DNA from: Plasmodium relictum
Taxonomy: Eukaryota > Apicomplexa > Aconoidasida > Haemosporida > Plasmodiidae
Length of the DNA: 64,000 nucleotides
Assembly: GCF_900005765.1 (NCBI RefSeq)
Contig: NC_041691.1
Coordinates: forward strand, 1 to 64,000
Reading direction: 5' to 3'
Shown piece after piece: positions 24,026 through 34,766 of the stretch (position 1 is the first letter of the stretch; every line of letters begins with the position of its first letter). The position numbers were made by a program, and so were the translations under genes. A model generated the notes under the pieces. It was not told the DNA's origin, did no database searches, and worked only from the letters and a program-made list of their open reading frames with translations.

Positions 24026-25053
24026 ATTAATAATTTTTTTTTCTTTTAATTTAGTTTAGAAAGTAATAAATGTAATTACATAGAATAAAACAAAGCATCT
24101 CATATTTTTTTAGAATAAAAAAAATAAAAAAAAATTATATATTTGTGTCAAACACCATTTTAACTATATATGCATGTGTTTGTCTTTTTTTGAAATTATT
24201 AATAAAATTTTAAGAAAATAAAAAAAATTTATAAATGTTTTCTTAGCTAATACATATACATTTAAATATGAAGCATAATACAAATTTATATTTTTAATAA
24301 GGAATGCAATAAATTTACATTGCTTATTTTGATACAAAATAAATTTACAGATTCTGTTTTCATAATGTAATCTTATATATTATTTGAAAAGTATAACCTA
24401 AATTCTTTTAAAAAAAATGAAAGATACAGAAAAAATTATCTTAATATAATTTATATTATTCTCATAATTTAAAATTAAAATAAGTATTTATTTTATAACT
24501 CAATTTTTTTTTATTGTTTTCTTATTTTTTATTATTGAGCAATAAATGACTGTACATATTTTTTGGATTGTTAAAAAGACATAATTTTAATATAGCTTAA
24601 TGTTTAATTTTGCATATAAGTAATTTGAGAATATATATATATTCTTTAAGACTAAAATTTTATTGTATGTTCCAAGGAAAATGTTTTTTGTCTCAATATT
24701 TTTTTTATGAAAATGAGAAAAAAAAAAAGTATTGTGTAATTTATAAGAATTATAATGTTTTTATAAGTCTTAATTTTTATAAATAATTAGGTATTATTTA
24801 TTATAAAAAGACAATATATGATGAGCTTTGTATAATTTTTTTTTTTTAAATAATGTAAACTTTAATTAATTAGAATGTAAAAGAATAATAATGTATATTG
24901 TGTTAATATATATTTTATTATCAAGTTTTAAAAGATTCTATGAAATAAGGAAATTAGTTCATATTAAGTATTTTAATTCCTGTAAGCATATAAATTTTTT
25001 TTTATAAGGGTTATTTTATAATTAGTAAATTATATAGAGATTACTCTACATGA
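24026..25053. other. Gene-free spacer
   Basis: No gene supported. The rightmost part (from about 24960) probably belongs to the minus-orientation family I copy that ends at 25114. Confidence 0.4.
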
Positions 25054-25114
25054 TCTATATTAAATTAATTATTCAGTACTTCCAAAAAATCATTGAATAG
25101 ACAATTAATAAACT
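25054..25114 (-). repeat. Family I long-hairpin end of a decayed minus copy
   Basis: A decayed hairpin (ATTAAATTAATTATTCAGTA, then a loop with CTTCCAAAAAATC, then ACAATTAATAAA) preceded by CTCTACATGATC, which matches CTCTACATTATC beside the copy ending at 10203. The rest of the element to the left could not be delimited. Confidence 0.38.
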
Positions 25115-25366
25115 AATTATATAAAATCACAATAAAAATTTCCAAAATTTTTTTTTTTTTCTAATATTTGCTTTCCCTTCTTATATATTAATATATCTCA
25201 ACGCCTATTAATTTTTTTCTATACAATATAATGAATAGTAATTATGATAATATTTATCTACTTGCTTTTTAATTGAAGAATCTATGAATATTATTGTCAA
25301 TTAAATGAATATTTTCAACAATCATTTACAGAATGTTCTTTATTCATTGAAGTGTGATCTATATAT

Positions 25367-25960
25367 GGTTAATAAAAAAATGTTATTAACCTTTTGTATT
25401 ATAAAATTAGCTTACTAGTCAGGAAAATAGAAGTCAATTATACACTGACGTTAGTTATAAAATATATATATATAGCTATATTTTTTTTGTTTATTTTTAT
25501 TTTTATATATCTTTGTAATTTTAAAAAAAAAAAATTTTTTTTTTTTTGTGGAAGTCGTTGACGTTGAGTTGAAAGATTATTAATTTTTAATTGAAAGATA
25601 AAAACCAATGATAAGTAATTTAATGTTTATGTTGTATGCGATTTGTATATTTTGAGATAACATTGAATAACTTGGAGTTTAATTAAGTTATTTGTTATAA
25701 CTTAATTTGTGTATGTTTTTAATTAAAAGAATATGCTTATTCTTTATAAATAATAATAAATTTATAAAAGTAAAATGTATCTATTAAGCAATACAAAATT
25801 GCTTAATTCAAATTAAATGTTATATATTATAAATATTACTATATATAATAAAAATAAGTATATATATATATATATATCCGTATATTTAGTTATATATACC
25901 CTTTATTAATTTAACTAGCTTAAATAATATAAAAATATTAAAACATCCAATCAATAAATC
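25367..25960 (-). repeat. Family I hairpin-ended repeat, best-preserved minus copy
   Basis: The left terminal hairpin at 25367-25391 pairs GGTTAATAA with TTATTAACC. The right long hairpin is at 25912-25959. The body aligns with the reverse complement of 15329-15945 throughout, including a GACGTTGAGTTG block and the TTTGAGATAACATTGAATAA block. No ORF. Confidence 0.63.
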
Positions 25961-27093
25961 AGTGTATTTTTAATCTTTATATGTAATTTATTTTTATCAA
26001 GTTAAAGCTTCAAAAAGACCAATAATATTTTTTATCGACCAAGTTAAAATAAATATCCCTACAAATATTTCATATTTTCATCAATATCATGATTAAAATT
26101 TCTTTTAATAAAATCATAAAAAGTGAAAATATAAAATAAAATAAACTAAAATATAAAACATTTTCATGATTTGATATAAATAATATATAATGATAAAATT
26201 TTTATAATATTATTTATTTTGAAAAAAATAAAATTGTTTTAAAGAACTTTAATCTTCTCTTGAACGTGCTTTCTTACTATCATATATATCGTAAAATATA
26301 TATTTTAAGTAATAATTTCTTTTAGACTTAGACTTCGCTGGATGTTTTTACTTTATATTTTTGTTAAAGAATTTACATACTAATTAATCTTTTTATTCCA
26401 ATAGAGTATAAGAAAAAAATGCTAATAGGCAATGATGTTCATTCTCTGAATCTAAATGTAATATGTAAATAAAATAAAAGTTCCATCAATTTGTATTTAA
26501 AATATATTTATAGAAATTATAAATAATATAAAAAATTTATCAGATGAATTTATTTAAACTCCAATGAATTATTTATTTCAAGTGCATGTTTTAATATATA
26601 ATTAAATATATTAAAATGTGTTATGTTCTTTTAGAAATAAAGTATGATAGAAATTATTCATCCATAAATTAAGTAAAAATATAAATTAATATAATAAAAA
26701 ATATAAATTTTAATTATTCGATAATAATTTAACTGTTCTGAATTGTTATAAAGTATATGTAATGACTTGTAAATGATTTATTTTAATTTTTGTATTAATT
26801 AAAAAATATATTTTACAAATAATGAACATTTAACTCATTAGTATTAATGGAATAATCATGTAATTTTTAAAAATTGCAAGTAATGTTTGTAAAAATTAAT
26901 ATTCGTTTTTATTTATGTAATTTAACTTATTGCATAAGCATTTTTCCTTTTCGTCATTTGTTTATGATAAATTAAAGCTTTTTTATATAAATATTTTTCA
27001 TTTAACTGAAAAAAAAATTATTTAATTTATTTATACAACAGAAATAAATTTTTTTTATTATTATAGTAACAAAAAATGCTATGACACTATGGA
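25961..27093. other. Gene-free spacer
   Basis: No gene or RNA gene supported. A slightly mixed-composition patch at 26250-26460 has no open frame. Confidence 0.4.
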
Positions 27094-27553
27094 CAATGAA
27101 TAAATTCATAGCCCTTAATATACAGTTTAAGGTTTGTCTTAATAAAACTTATATATATGTTCGTAGCTAATTTAATAATATCAAATAAGCATTTAAAACT
27201 TAATTATGTCTTCTCTAGGAGTACATTGCATGTAAAAAGTCAAGATACTAGAACCTTGACCAATTTAGTGTGTCTAATTACTTTTTTTTTTTTTAAGACA
27301 CATATCAGTTACGATTAGATTATGTCTTTTTTTTAAGGTGGGAGAGAGATTGAAAAAGAAAAGGATAGAAAGTGAATTGCTTTTATTTTATTTAACTTTT
27401 ATAGACTTTTATCTTCTTAAAATGATTTTATTAATTTTGTATTATAAAATTAGAATCTATAACACAAAATTATAAAGGAGTCCTAAATTTTGCTCTTTAT
27501 TAACTTGGATATTAATTACTTTTATCCAAGTCTTTGAATATCCAATTAATAAA
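27094..27553 (-). repeat. Family II hairpin-ended repeat, copy 3
   Basis: Minus orientation. The short terminal palindrome is at 27094-27110 (CAATGAATAAATTCATA). The long hairpin is at 27496-27553 (TTTATTAACTTGGATATTAA, closing TGAATATCCAATTAATAAA). The internal stem-loop is perfect here: TGTGTCT (27269-27275) pairs with AGACACA (27297-27303). The CTAGGAGTACATTGCATG block is at about 27218-27235. The longer body alignment with copies 1 and 2 leaves little doubt about the family. Confidence 0.65.
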
Positions 27554-28532
27554 TCACACTATCAATGTTTTTATAAAATTGTGTATTAATGTATATGGTA
27601 ATATTACTATTATTTTTAAATTTAGATTCATTTATTATTTTCATGTAGAGAGTCTAAGTAAAAAAAAAGTTAATTAGTAAAAATTTTCATTTTTTGTAAA
27701 AAATATTTTAAATCTTTAAAATTACCAAAAAAATCAGTACTAATGATTATTATCCTTCGAAAACCAGCTAACATTGCATTAATTTAATTTAATTACAACT
27801 TTTATAATTTTTATATTTTTGAAAAAAAAAATTACAAAGGCATAAATGTCATTTTTTTATAAGAAAAAAATTTTTTTATCCATATATTAAATATTAAATT
27901 CAAAAAATATATTAAGAACTCAATCTTTGTAGTTATTTTAATTCTTAAAGACTATTTAAGAATTTTATAATATAAAAAAATAAAATCTAGAATTAAAAAA
28001 AAAAAAATAAAATTTTACATATTCTAATTAATTATAATATACAAATATACTGCAAAATTAACGACACAAAAAAAAAAAAAAAAAAACCATAACATATCAT
28101 AAGGGAGAACTTGACAGAATACAAACACTTCTATAACTTTTAAAAATGAAAATTTTTTTTTTTTTTACACCTTATAAATTTTTAAATATTAGAAAATATT
28201 TAATTATCATTATAAAACATTCGTTATTTGTAATCTATGGACTATAAAATTTCAAATGAATTATTACAAAAAAAAAATATCTTTTGTATTATTCAAAAAA
28301 ATTATTATTTCTTTCCCATAAAATGTGAATATCACATACGAAATAAAATGATATAATCTTTATATATTATTTTTTAATACTAATTTGTTTAACGGTACAC
28401 TCTTTTTTTTTCTATTTACAAATGCATCATTTATTATGAAATATAACTCATTTGAATTTCTTCTATTGAAAATTTATGTATTTTTCTTAATAAATTATTT
28501 ATTATATATAATTTTCCCCCTTTTACAATTTT
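27554..28532. other. 3' flank of the secreted-protein gene
   Basis: No supported gene. A short plus ORF at 28385-28570 is hydrophobic and T-run driven, and overlaps the 3' end of the real minus-strand gene. Confidence 0.4.
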
Positions 28533-30561
28533 TTATTCTAAGTCTTTTAAAAAAATGCCTTTATTATTAAGTAAATGTTCTAAAACAAAATTTATTGAAA
28601 AGTAAACGATTTTAGATCTCTTATGCTGCATTTTTTCATCTGAATTACATGTAATATAAGAAAAATTGCATTGTTCATATATTTCCTTTAAAACACTTTC
28701 AATATATTGATTTTCTAAAAGGAAACTTTCTAAATTTTCTAATTTCTCATTAATTCTGGATATAATGAGAAACCATTGTGTATACATTTTTAATTTTTTT
28801 TTTTGTTCGTCATATTTTTTAAAAGCAATATCTATATTATCAAAAAACTCTTTTTTTTTTTCTGGTGATTTTATACATTTTAACTTGAGAAAATTTACAT
28901 TTAAAAGTGATAAAATTTCTCTAAAATCTAACAAAAACTGAGATACTTTATTGATTACAACTAACTTTTCAAGCAAAAGTGCTGCATCATTCCATTTACT
29001 TTGTAATTCTAATTCCTCTTTATTATTTTTTAAACATAGTCTAGAAGTTCTTATCGATGCACGAAAAACTCCATCTAAATTAAATTTTTCCTTAAATTTT
29101 TTAAAACTTTCTTCATTCTCATGTAAGATTTTCATTAAATTTTTTTTAATAACTGGTCCTAAATTTCCATCTTCCAGTAAATACGAAATTTCTTCTATCT
29201 TATTTTTATAGTCATATTTGTCAAAATACCATAATAAAAAATCCTTAAGAAGTAATATATTGAAATTCCCTTTCATTTTAAAAATATCAAAGAGTTTTTT
29301 TTTTGTTAAATTAAAGGCACTTTGTACATTATTTATTAGCCTTCTTATAACATTTAAATTACTATTCAAACCCCTTAAAATGCTTATATCTATTTTAATA
29401 TATTTTGATTGTGAATCTGATGATAAAGATGATAAAAAATTTATTATTTTACCTAATTTATCTGTTTCCAATAATTCCATAAAATATTTGTAATTAAAAA
29501 ATCTTAAATCTAGCTTATAATTTTGATAATTTTCAGCAAGTTTTCTTACATTTGCAACTACAGTGGAAAGAGAGATCGTATAATCAGATATAATAGAATT
29601 ATATTTTTCCAAGATACTCTCTGCTTTTACAAGCTCTGCTTTTTCTAATAGAACAATATCTTTTTTTGCACACACTTTTTTTAACATTTTCTTAAATAAT
29701 TCCAAATTATAATCTTTTGTATCAGATAGATCATTATTTTTTCTTAATATACTAATCCTTTCTTCATTTTTTCCTTTAAAATGTAATTTTAAAAAGCTAT
29801 TAGCTAAATTCGTATATATTAAATTTGCCCTTTTTGCATAAACTAAACTATTATTATGAACATATACATAAATACCACCTAAGCATCTCATCATAATATC
29901 TTTATCTTCCGTTATATCTCCATGAAATGCATCATTTAATAAATCCATCAATTTATATCCTTTGCAGCTTTCTGGATCCTTAAATTCTACTAATTTTGAG
30001 CCACCTCCAGCTAACTCTGATTCACGATTACTTGATTCTTCAGCTTGATTACTAGAGCTAGAAAAACAAGTTTCTTGTTCTCCAGGTGTCAGTTTAATAC
30101 TTTTTAAACTACTTTTCGAAGTAGTTCCTTCACCTTTTTTTTCAGGAATTGGTTTATTTTGCATATTAGTACTTTGACCAGCTTTTTGATTGAACTTTGA
30201 TACTAATTCCCTTACACAAGGGAAAGAAATGCCTTCATTAATGTAATAACAACTAAAAGGGAAAAAAAAAAAAAGTTTAAAAAGATGGTTATATTTAAAA
30301 AAATTTGATTTTTTTTACCTTGGTCGAACAAAGTAAGAGCATTTACATTTCCAACAGCACAATAATAACCAAAGGAAAACCTTAAGAGAAACAAAAAAAA
30401 AAATTATTTAGTTATAATTAAAAATTTAAGGTGATTTTAAATAAACTATTATAAGATACAACATAATTATAAGCCTAAATATATTTATAGTTACTAATAA
30501 AAATACATTCTTAAAATATAATTATAACATGTAAATATAAAGATTGAAACTTCTTATTCAT
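28533..30561 (-). CDS. Predicted secreted 604-residue helical protein, three exons
   Basis: Proposed exons are 30529-30561, 30319-30380 and 28533-30252, with phases 0 and 2. They give MNKKFQSLYLHVFLWLLLCC at the N terminus, a good signal sequence. The frame of exon 2 that joins exon 3 in phase is not the longest local ORF, but it is the one giving a continuous signal sequence. Residues 46-50 are RELVS, like PEXEL but without the acidic fifth residue. A disordered Ser/Glu-rich linker (about 60-110) precedes about 490 residues of predicted helices. There is no membrane segment or GPI signal. It is the last gene before the core chromosome. It may be an exported or merozoite-secreted protein. Family not recognised. 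The first exon is the least certain part. Confidence 0.6.
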
Positions 30562-33410
30562 TATAGGAAAAATCTTCTAACTTTTTCACGCTTTTTATAA
30601 AAAACCACTTAAGTTCTAAACACATAATTTAACAAAAAAAAAATTAATTATATATGACATATAATTAATTATCTTAAAATGAACGTTATAAATCATTCTA
30701 TTAAATTATAATCATTGAATAGTTATTTTTTATATATATTAAAATTATAATTATTTTTATTTTTTGATTTAATTTTAGATAGTCTTTCCGTTCTCATTTG
30801 TGCATGTTAGCATGCGCTTATATTATAATCTTTAAATATGAAAAATAAAACAATCGTTACACACGATTTTTTTGTTTTTATTAATCTTAACTATCTGCAC
30901 AGCAATAACATCTCATAAAATCCCCTTGATTTCATATTTGTTTTTCAAATATTTAATTCTATTGACATTTAAAAAACTTTATTATATTCATTAAATATAA
31001 TAATTAAAGAAAGTATAGAATTATTTCATATAAAAATTCTAATTAAGGGGCCACATGGAAAATTATATTAAAAATACATCTTTGAAAAATAAATTTTAAA
31101 AAGTATAATATTTTGTTCATTAATTATAATATTTTGTGTTTCAATTCACATAGAAGATGAAATATATTTTGCTTAAATGTGATGATGAAATCTTACGCAA
31201 ATATTATTTGAAAATTATGAGGATTTTCAATGAATTCATTAGAGAATAATGAAACAAATTTTATAAAAAATTTCAATACTTCATTTAAGATAGTACTTAC
31301 AAATTACTTTCATTTTAAAAAATTGTAAAAAATATTTTCTTAACCTTTATAGAGCACTTTGTTGTACTTTTTGTTCAATTAAAATAAAATGTTTCTTCTT
31401 TTTAAAAAAAATTTTAAGTATACATATTTATCTTAATTTTATTTATTTTTTGTATACACTAAAAGTATTAATATATTACATATAATTTATTATATATATT
31501 ACCAAATGTAAGTAATAAAATATAATTCATCTAAAATATTTTTTTATATTTTTCTTAATTTTTGTTTTTATGTTTAAAATAGACAAAATATATTTAAAGA
31601 AAATTTAAACAAATTTTTTTATACATGCATTAAAAAATTACTATTAATTTCTTTTCATTAATAAAATAATGAATATTTATTTATTAAATACCTAAAAGGA
31701 AAATATAAAAAAAAATATATGGGTTCTCATAAAAATATAATTTTATTTTAAAGAAAGGAAAAAATTTTCTTAGAAGGTTTTACAGTAACAATTAAAAATA
31801 TATATATTTTTCATAATTCAATCACTGTTCTGTAGAAATAAATTCAATTAAAAAAACTTATATTACAATTTTAATAAATGACTTACAATTGTTATTAATG
31901 TATTATCTATATTATTTTATTCTAGTTAATAGCAAAGTACTTTTTCCTTCTTATATATTGCTCTCATATTTTTTTTAATTTTTATACAATGTTGCTAACT
32001 TTATAATGAGCATAAATATATCTTTATTCTTATTTTTTATATAGAAAAATTTATAGTTGAATTTTTTGTTTAATATTAAGATATTTTTATATATAATAAA
32101 AATTATTTTTTCAATCTTATTTTTTATAAACTAATATTTTACTTATTAATTTATTTTATAAACACTAATTTATTAGATATTATCAAATGATAAATAAGAA
32201 ATAGAAAAATGTCTAAAAATAATGTAATGCTAATACATCATCTTTGTATTTTTCAACGGACTAATATATTATTGCATTAATATATATATATATAGTTAAT
32301 TTCATTTTATAAATTATTAAAGAAATACATACTACAAAATATTTAATATTTTTAAGAGACATATAAAATTAAATAATAATTACATAAAAATTCATCAATG
32401 AAAAGCATTTTATAAATATAAATGGAGAATTAAAAATAAGAAATACATTTAAAGGATCTTTTTATTTTCAGAAAACAAATTTATATAAAATAGAGAAATT
32501 TTCATAATACTAGAAAAATGTATTCATAATGACGTTGAAAATGTTATGTACTTTATTATGATTTATCATTTTAAGCTTTACTCACATCCCTTATTTTGGT
32601 TAGAATAAAATAATAAAAAAAAAAATTACATTATCTTTTTCTTTTTTATAAAAAAAAGGAATATGAAAAAAAATTAATAGGGTATTGTTAAGAGTAAATT
32701 TTTTTTTAATCTTTTGTTTTGGAGAATATTTTTAAAAAATATACATTAAATAAAAAAAACAATAGAACAAAATGGTACAAAAAAAAAAAAAAAAAAAAAT
32801 CAAATATTCGCATTTTTAATCATATATTAATACAGATGTTTAAACTAAAGATTATATTAACTGTTATTCTTTTTCATATTTAATAAATATAAAGTAATAC
32901 TTTAATAATGCAAAAGTATTTTTTATTTTTGTTAATATAAAGTTTAATTATTTTTAAAAAAGGTCTATTTTTAATAATTATAGATAGAGACTAAAATAAA
33001 AAAAAAGAAAAATTATAAAATTCTTTATTTTTTATACAATATTCTTTTAATTTTTTGCGATTATTTTTTTTTATTTTTATTTTGAGTAATAATTAAATGT
33101 ACTAAAAGTAGGAAAAAAAAAATTTTTATTTTAATCAAAACATTGTTAATTTTTAGATATTGAGTTAAACATATAAATAAATTTCTTTTTTTCTTTTTTT
33201 TTTTTTTTTTTTTTAAATAAATTTTTATACGATCAATAAATATATATCCATTTATTCATATCTTTTTGTAAAAATTTTACAAATGAAATAAATATATTTT
33301 TTTTTAATTTCATTTCTTTTTTTTAATTAAATACCTTAATTTAATGTAATTTTGAATTAAAAAAAATTACATTTTAGAATTATTCATATTTTATCAAATA
33401 ATTATTTAAA
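30562..33410. other. Boundary spacer between subtelomere and core
   Basis: A 2.8 kb divergent intergenic region between the secreted-protein gene (-) and the GPN1-type gene (+). No family I or II repeats were recognised here, unlike everything to the left, so the subtelomere/core boundary probably lies near 28-31 kb. Long A and T runs occur at 32778-32799 and 33196-33214. Confidence 0.5.
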
Positions 33411-34766
33411 ATGGAAAAAAATACTGAAAAGGATATTGAGAAAAAAATAAATAATATTGATAATTCTAATAAAAAAAATATTATCTTTATAAAAAAAAAA
33501 AATTATAACAATATTCATATAAATGATATTCCTTGTAATGAAGAAAATTATTTGGAAAAAAGGGAATATTATATCCATGAAGATAATGAAAGCATTACTA
33601 CCGAAAATGTATGTAAAGAAAAAAAAAAAGTTAGCATTTTAAATGAAAAAGAAAAAGAAGTGAATAATTTAAATGAAAAAGAAAAAGAAGTGAATAATTT
33701 AAATGAAAAAGAAAAAGAAGTGAATAATTTAAATGAAAAAGAAAAAGAAGTGAACAATTTAAATGAAAAAGAAAAAGAAGTGAATAATTTAAATGAAAAA
33801 GAAAAAGAAGTGAATAATTTAAATGAAAATGAAAGAGAAAAAAATGAATCAAATAAGAAAGGTAACTTAAAAGATTACTATGAAAATTTACCAACTGTTG
33901 TAATTGTAATTGGAATGGCTGGAAGTGGCAAAACAACATATGTTGGATCTTTATATAAACACTTAAAAATAGAAAAAAAGAAAAAGGTGTACACAATGAA
34001 CTTAGATCCAGCTGTTAAATATTTACAATATCCTACAAATATAGATATAAGAGATAGTATAAAATATCACGAAATAATGAAGGAATATAAACTTGGCCCC
34101 AATGGGGCTATAATGACATGTTTAAATTTATTTGCTACTAGATTTGATAAAGTAATTGAAATATTAGAAAAAAGAAAACAAAAACTACACTATATAATTG
34201 TGGATACCCCCGGACAAATTGAAGTATTTAATTGGTCAGCTAGTGGTAATATTATATTAGAAACACTATCAGTTAGTTTTCCAGTAGTGATTAATTATGT
34301 TATTGATACCGTTAGATGTGAAAGACCTATTACATTCATGTCTAATATGCTTTATGCTTGTAGCGTTTTGTATAAATCTAGACTACCATTCTTGGCTTGT
34401 TTTAATAAAATTGATGTCATTAGACATGATAAATGCATTGAATGGATGAAAAATTATGATAGTTTCAATGAAGACGTTTTAAGTGATGAAAGCTATATGT
34501 CAAGTTTTAGTAGATCATGTGCATTAATGATTAATGAATTTTATGAAGGCATTAAAACAGTCGGTATTTCATCAAAAACAAATGAAGGTTTTAATACTAT
34601 ATTAAAAAATTTAGAATATTTAAAGGAAGAATATATAAGTGATTATGTACCATCTATAGAAAAACAAATGAAAAGAATTAAAAAAAAAAAGGAAAAAGAT
34701 ATCAAATTGAAAATGGAATCTCTATTAATGGAAAAACAAAAAGATTTATCTATATCAAAAAAATAA
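33411..34766 (+). CDS. GPN1: GPN-loop GTPase 1 (XAB1/Npa3 type)
   Basis: A single-exon 451-residue protein. GPN-loop GTPases are needed for assembly and nuclear import of RNA polymerase II, and GPN1 pairs with GPN3. The P-loop GMAGSGKTT is at about residues 168-176, the family-defining Gly-Pro-Asn loop (LGPNGAIMTCLNLF) at about 228, DTPGQIEVF (G3) at about 265, and FNKID (G4) at about 332. The last 40 residues are Lys-rich. The first 160 residues are a Plasmodium-type low-complexity extension absent from yeast and human proteins, with six exact or near-exact copies of LNEKEKEVNN. GPN1 is preferred over GPN2/GPN3 because of the sequence around the GPN loop and the long charged C terminus. Confidence 0.9.
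   Translation: MEKNTEKDIEKKINNIDNSNKKNIIFIKKKNYNNIHINDIPCNEENYLEKREYYIHEDNESITTENVCKEKKKVSILNEKEKEVNNLNEKEKEVNNLNEKEKEVNNLNEKEKEVNNLNEKEKEVNNLNEKEKEVNNLNENEREKNESNKKGNLKDYYENLPTVVIVIGMAGSGKTTYVGSLYKHLKIEKKKKVYTMNLDPAVKYLQYPTNIDIRDSIKYHEIMKEYKLGPNGAIMTCLNLFATRFDKVIEILEKRKQKLHYIIVDTPGQIEVFNWSASGNIILETLSVSFPVVINYVIDTVRCERPITFMSNMLYACSVLYKSRLPFLACFNKIDVIRHDKCIEWMKNYDSFNEDVLSDESYMSSFSRSCALMINEFYEGIKTVGISSKTNEGFNTILKNLEYLKEEYISDYVPSIEKQMKRIKKKKEKDIKLKMESLLMEKQKDLSISKK
33639..33848 (+). repeat. 30-bp coding tandem repeat
   Basis: Six consecutive 30-bp units start at 33639 and end at 33818, encoding LNEKEKEVNN. They differ only by one silent T-to-C change in the fourth unit (AAC for AAT). A decayed seventh unit (LNENEREKNE) follows. 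High nucleotide identity implies recent expansion by slippage or unequal exchange. It lies in the non-catalytic N-terminal extension of the GPN1-type gene. Confidence 0.9.

Noticed and set aside
30212-30394. 60-codon minus ORF starting MFLLRFSFGYY
   Set aside because: A wrong frame of the true second exon. The frame giving a signal sequence and phase match (30319-30380) is preferred.
1-33000. Search for telomere-type repeats, tRNA or rRNA genes and CRISPR arrays
   Set aside because: No tandem GGGTTYA-type array, no cloverleaf-like GC-rich block and no spacer array was seen. The window lies inside the subtelomere, not at the telomere.
33569-33996. Minus-strand ORFs opposite the GPN1 N terminus
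   Set aside because: Phe/Ser/Leu repeats are the antisense of the 30-bp tandem repeat in the real gene.
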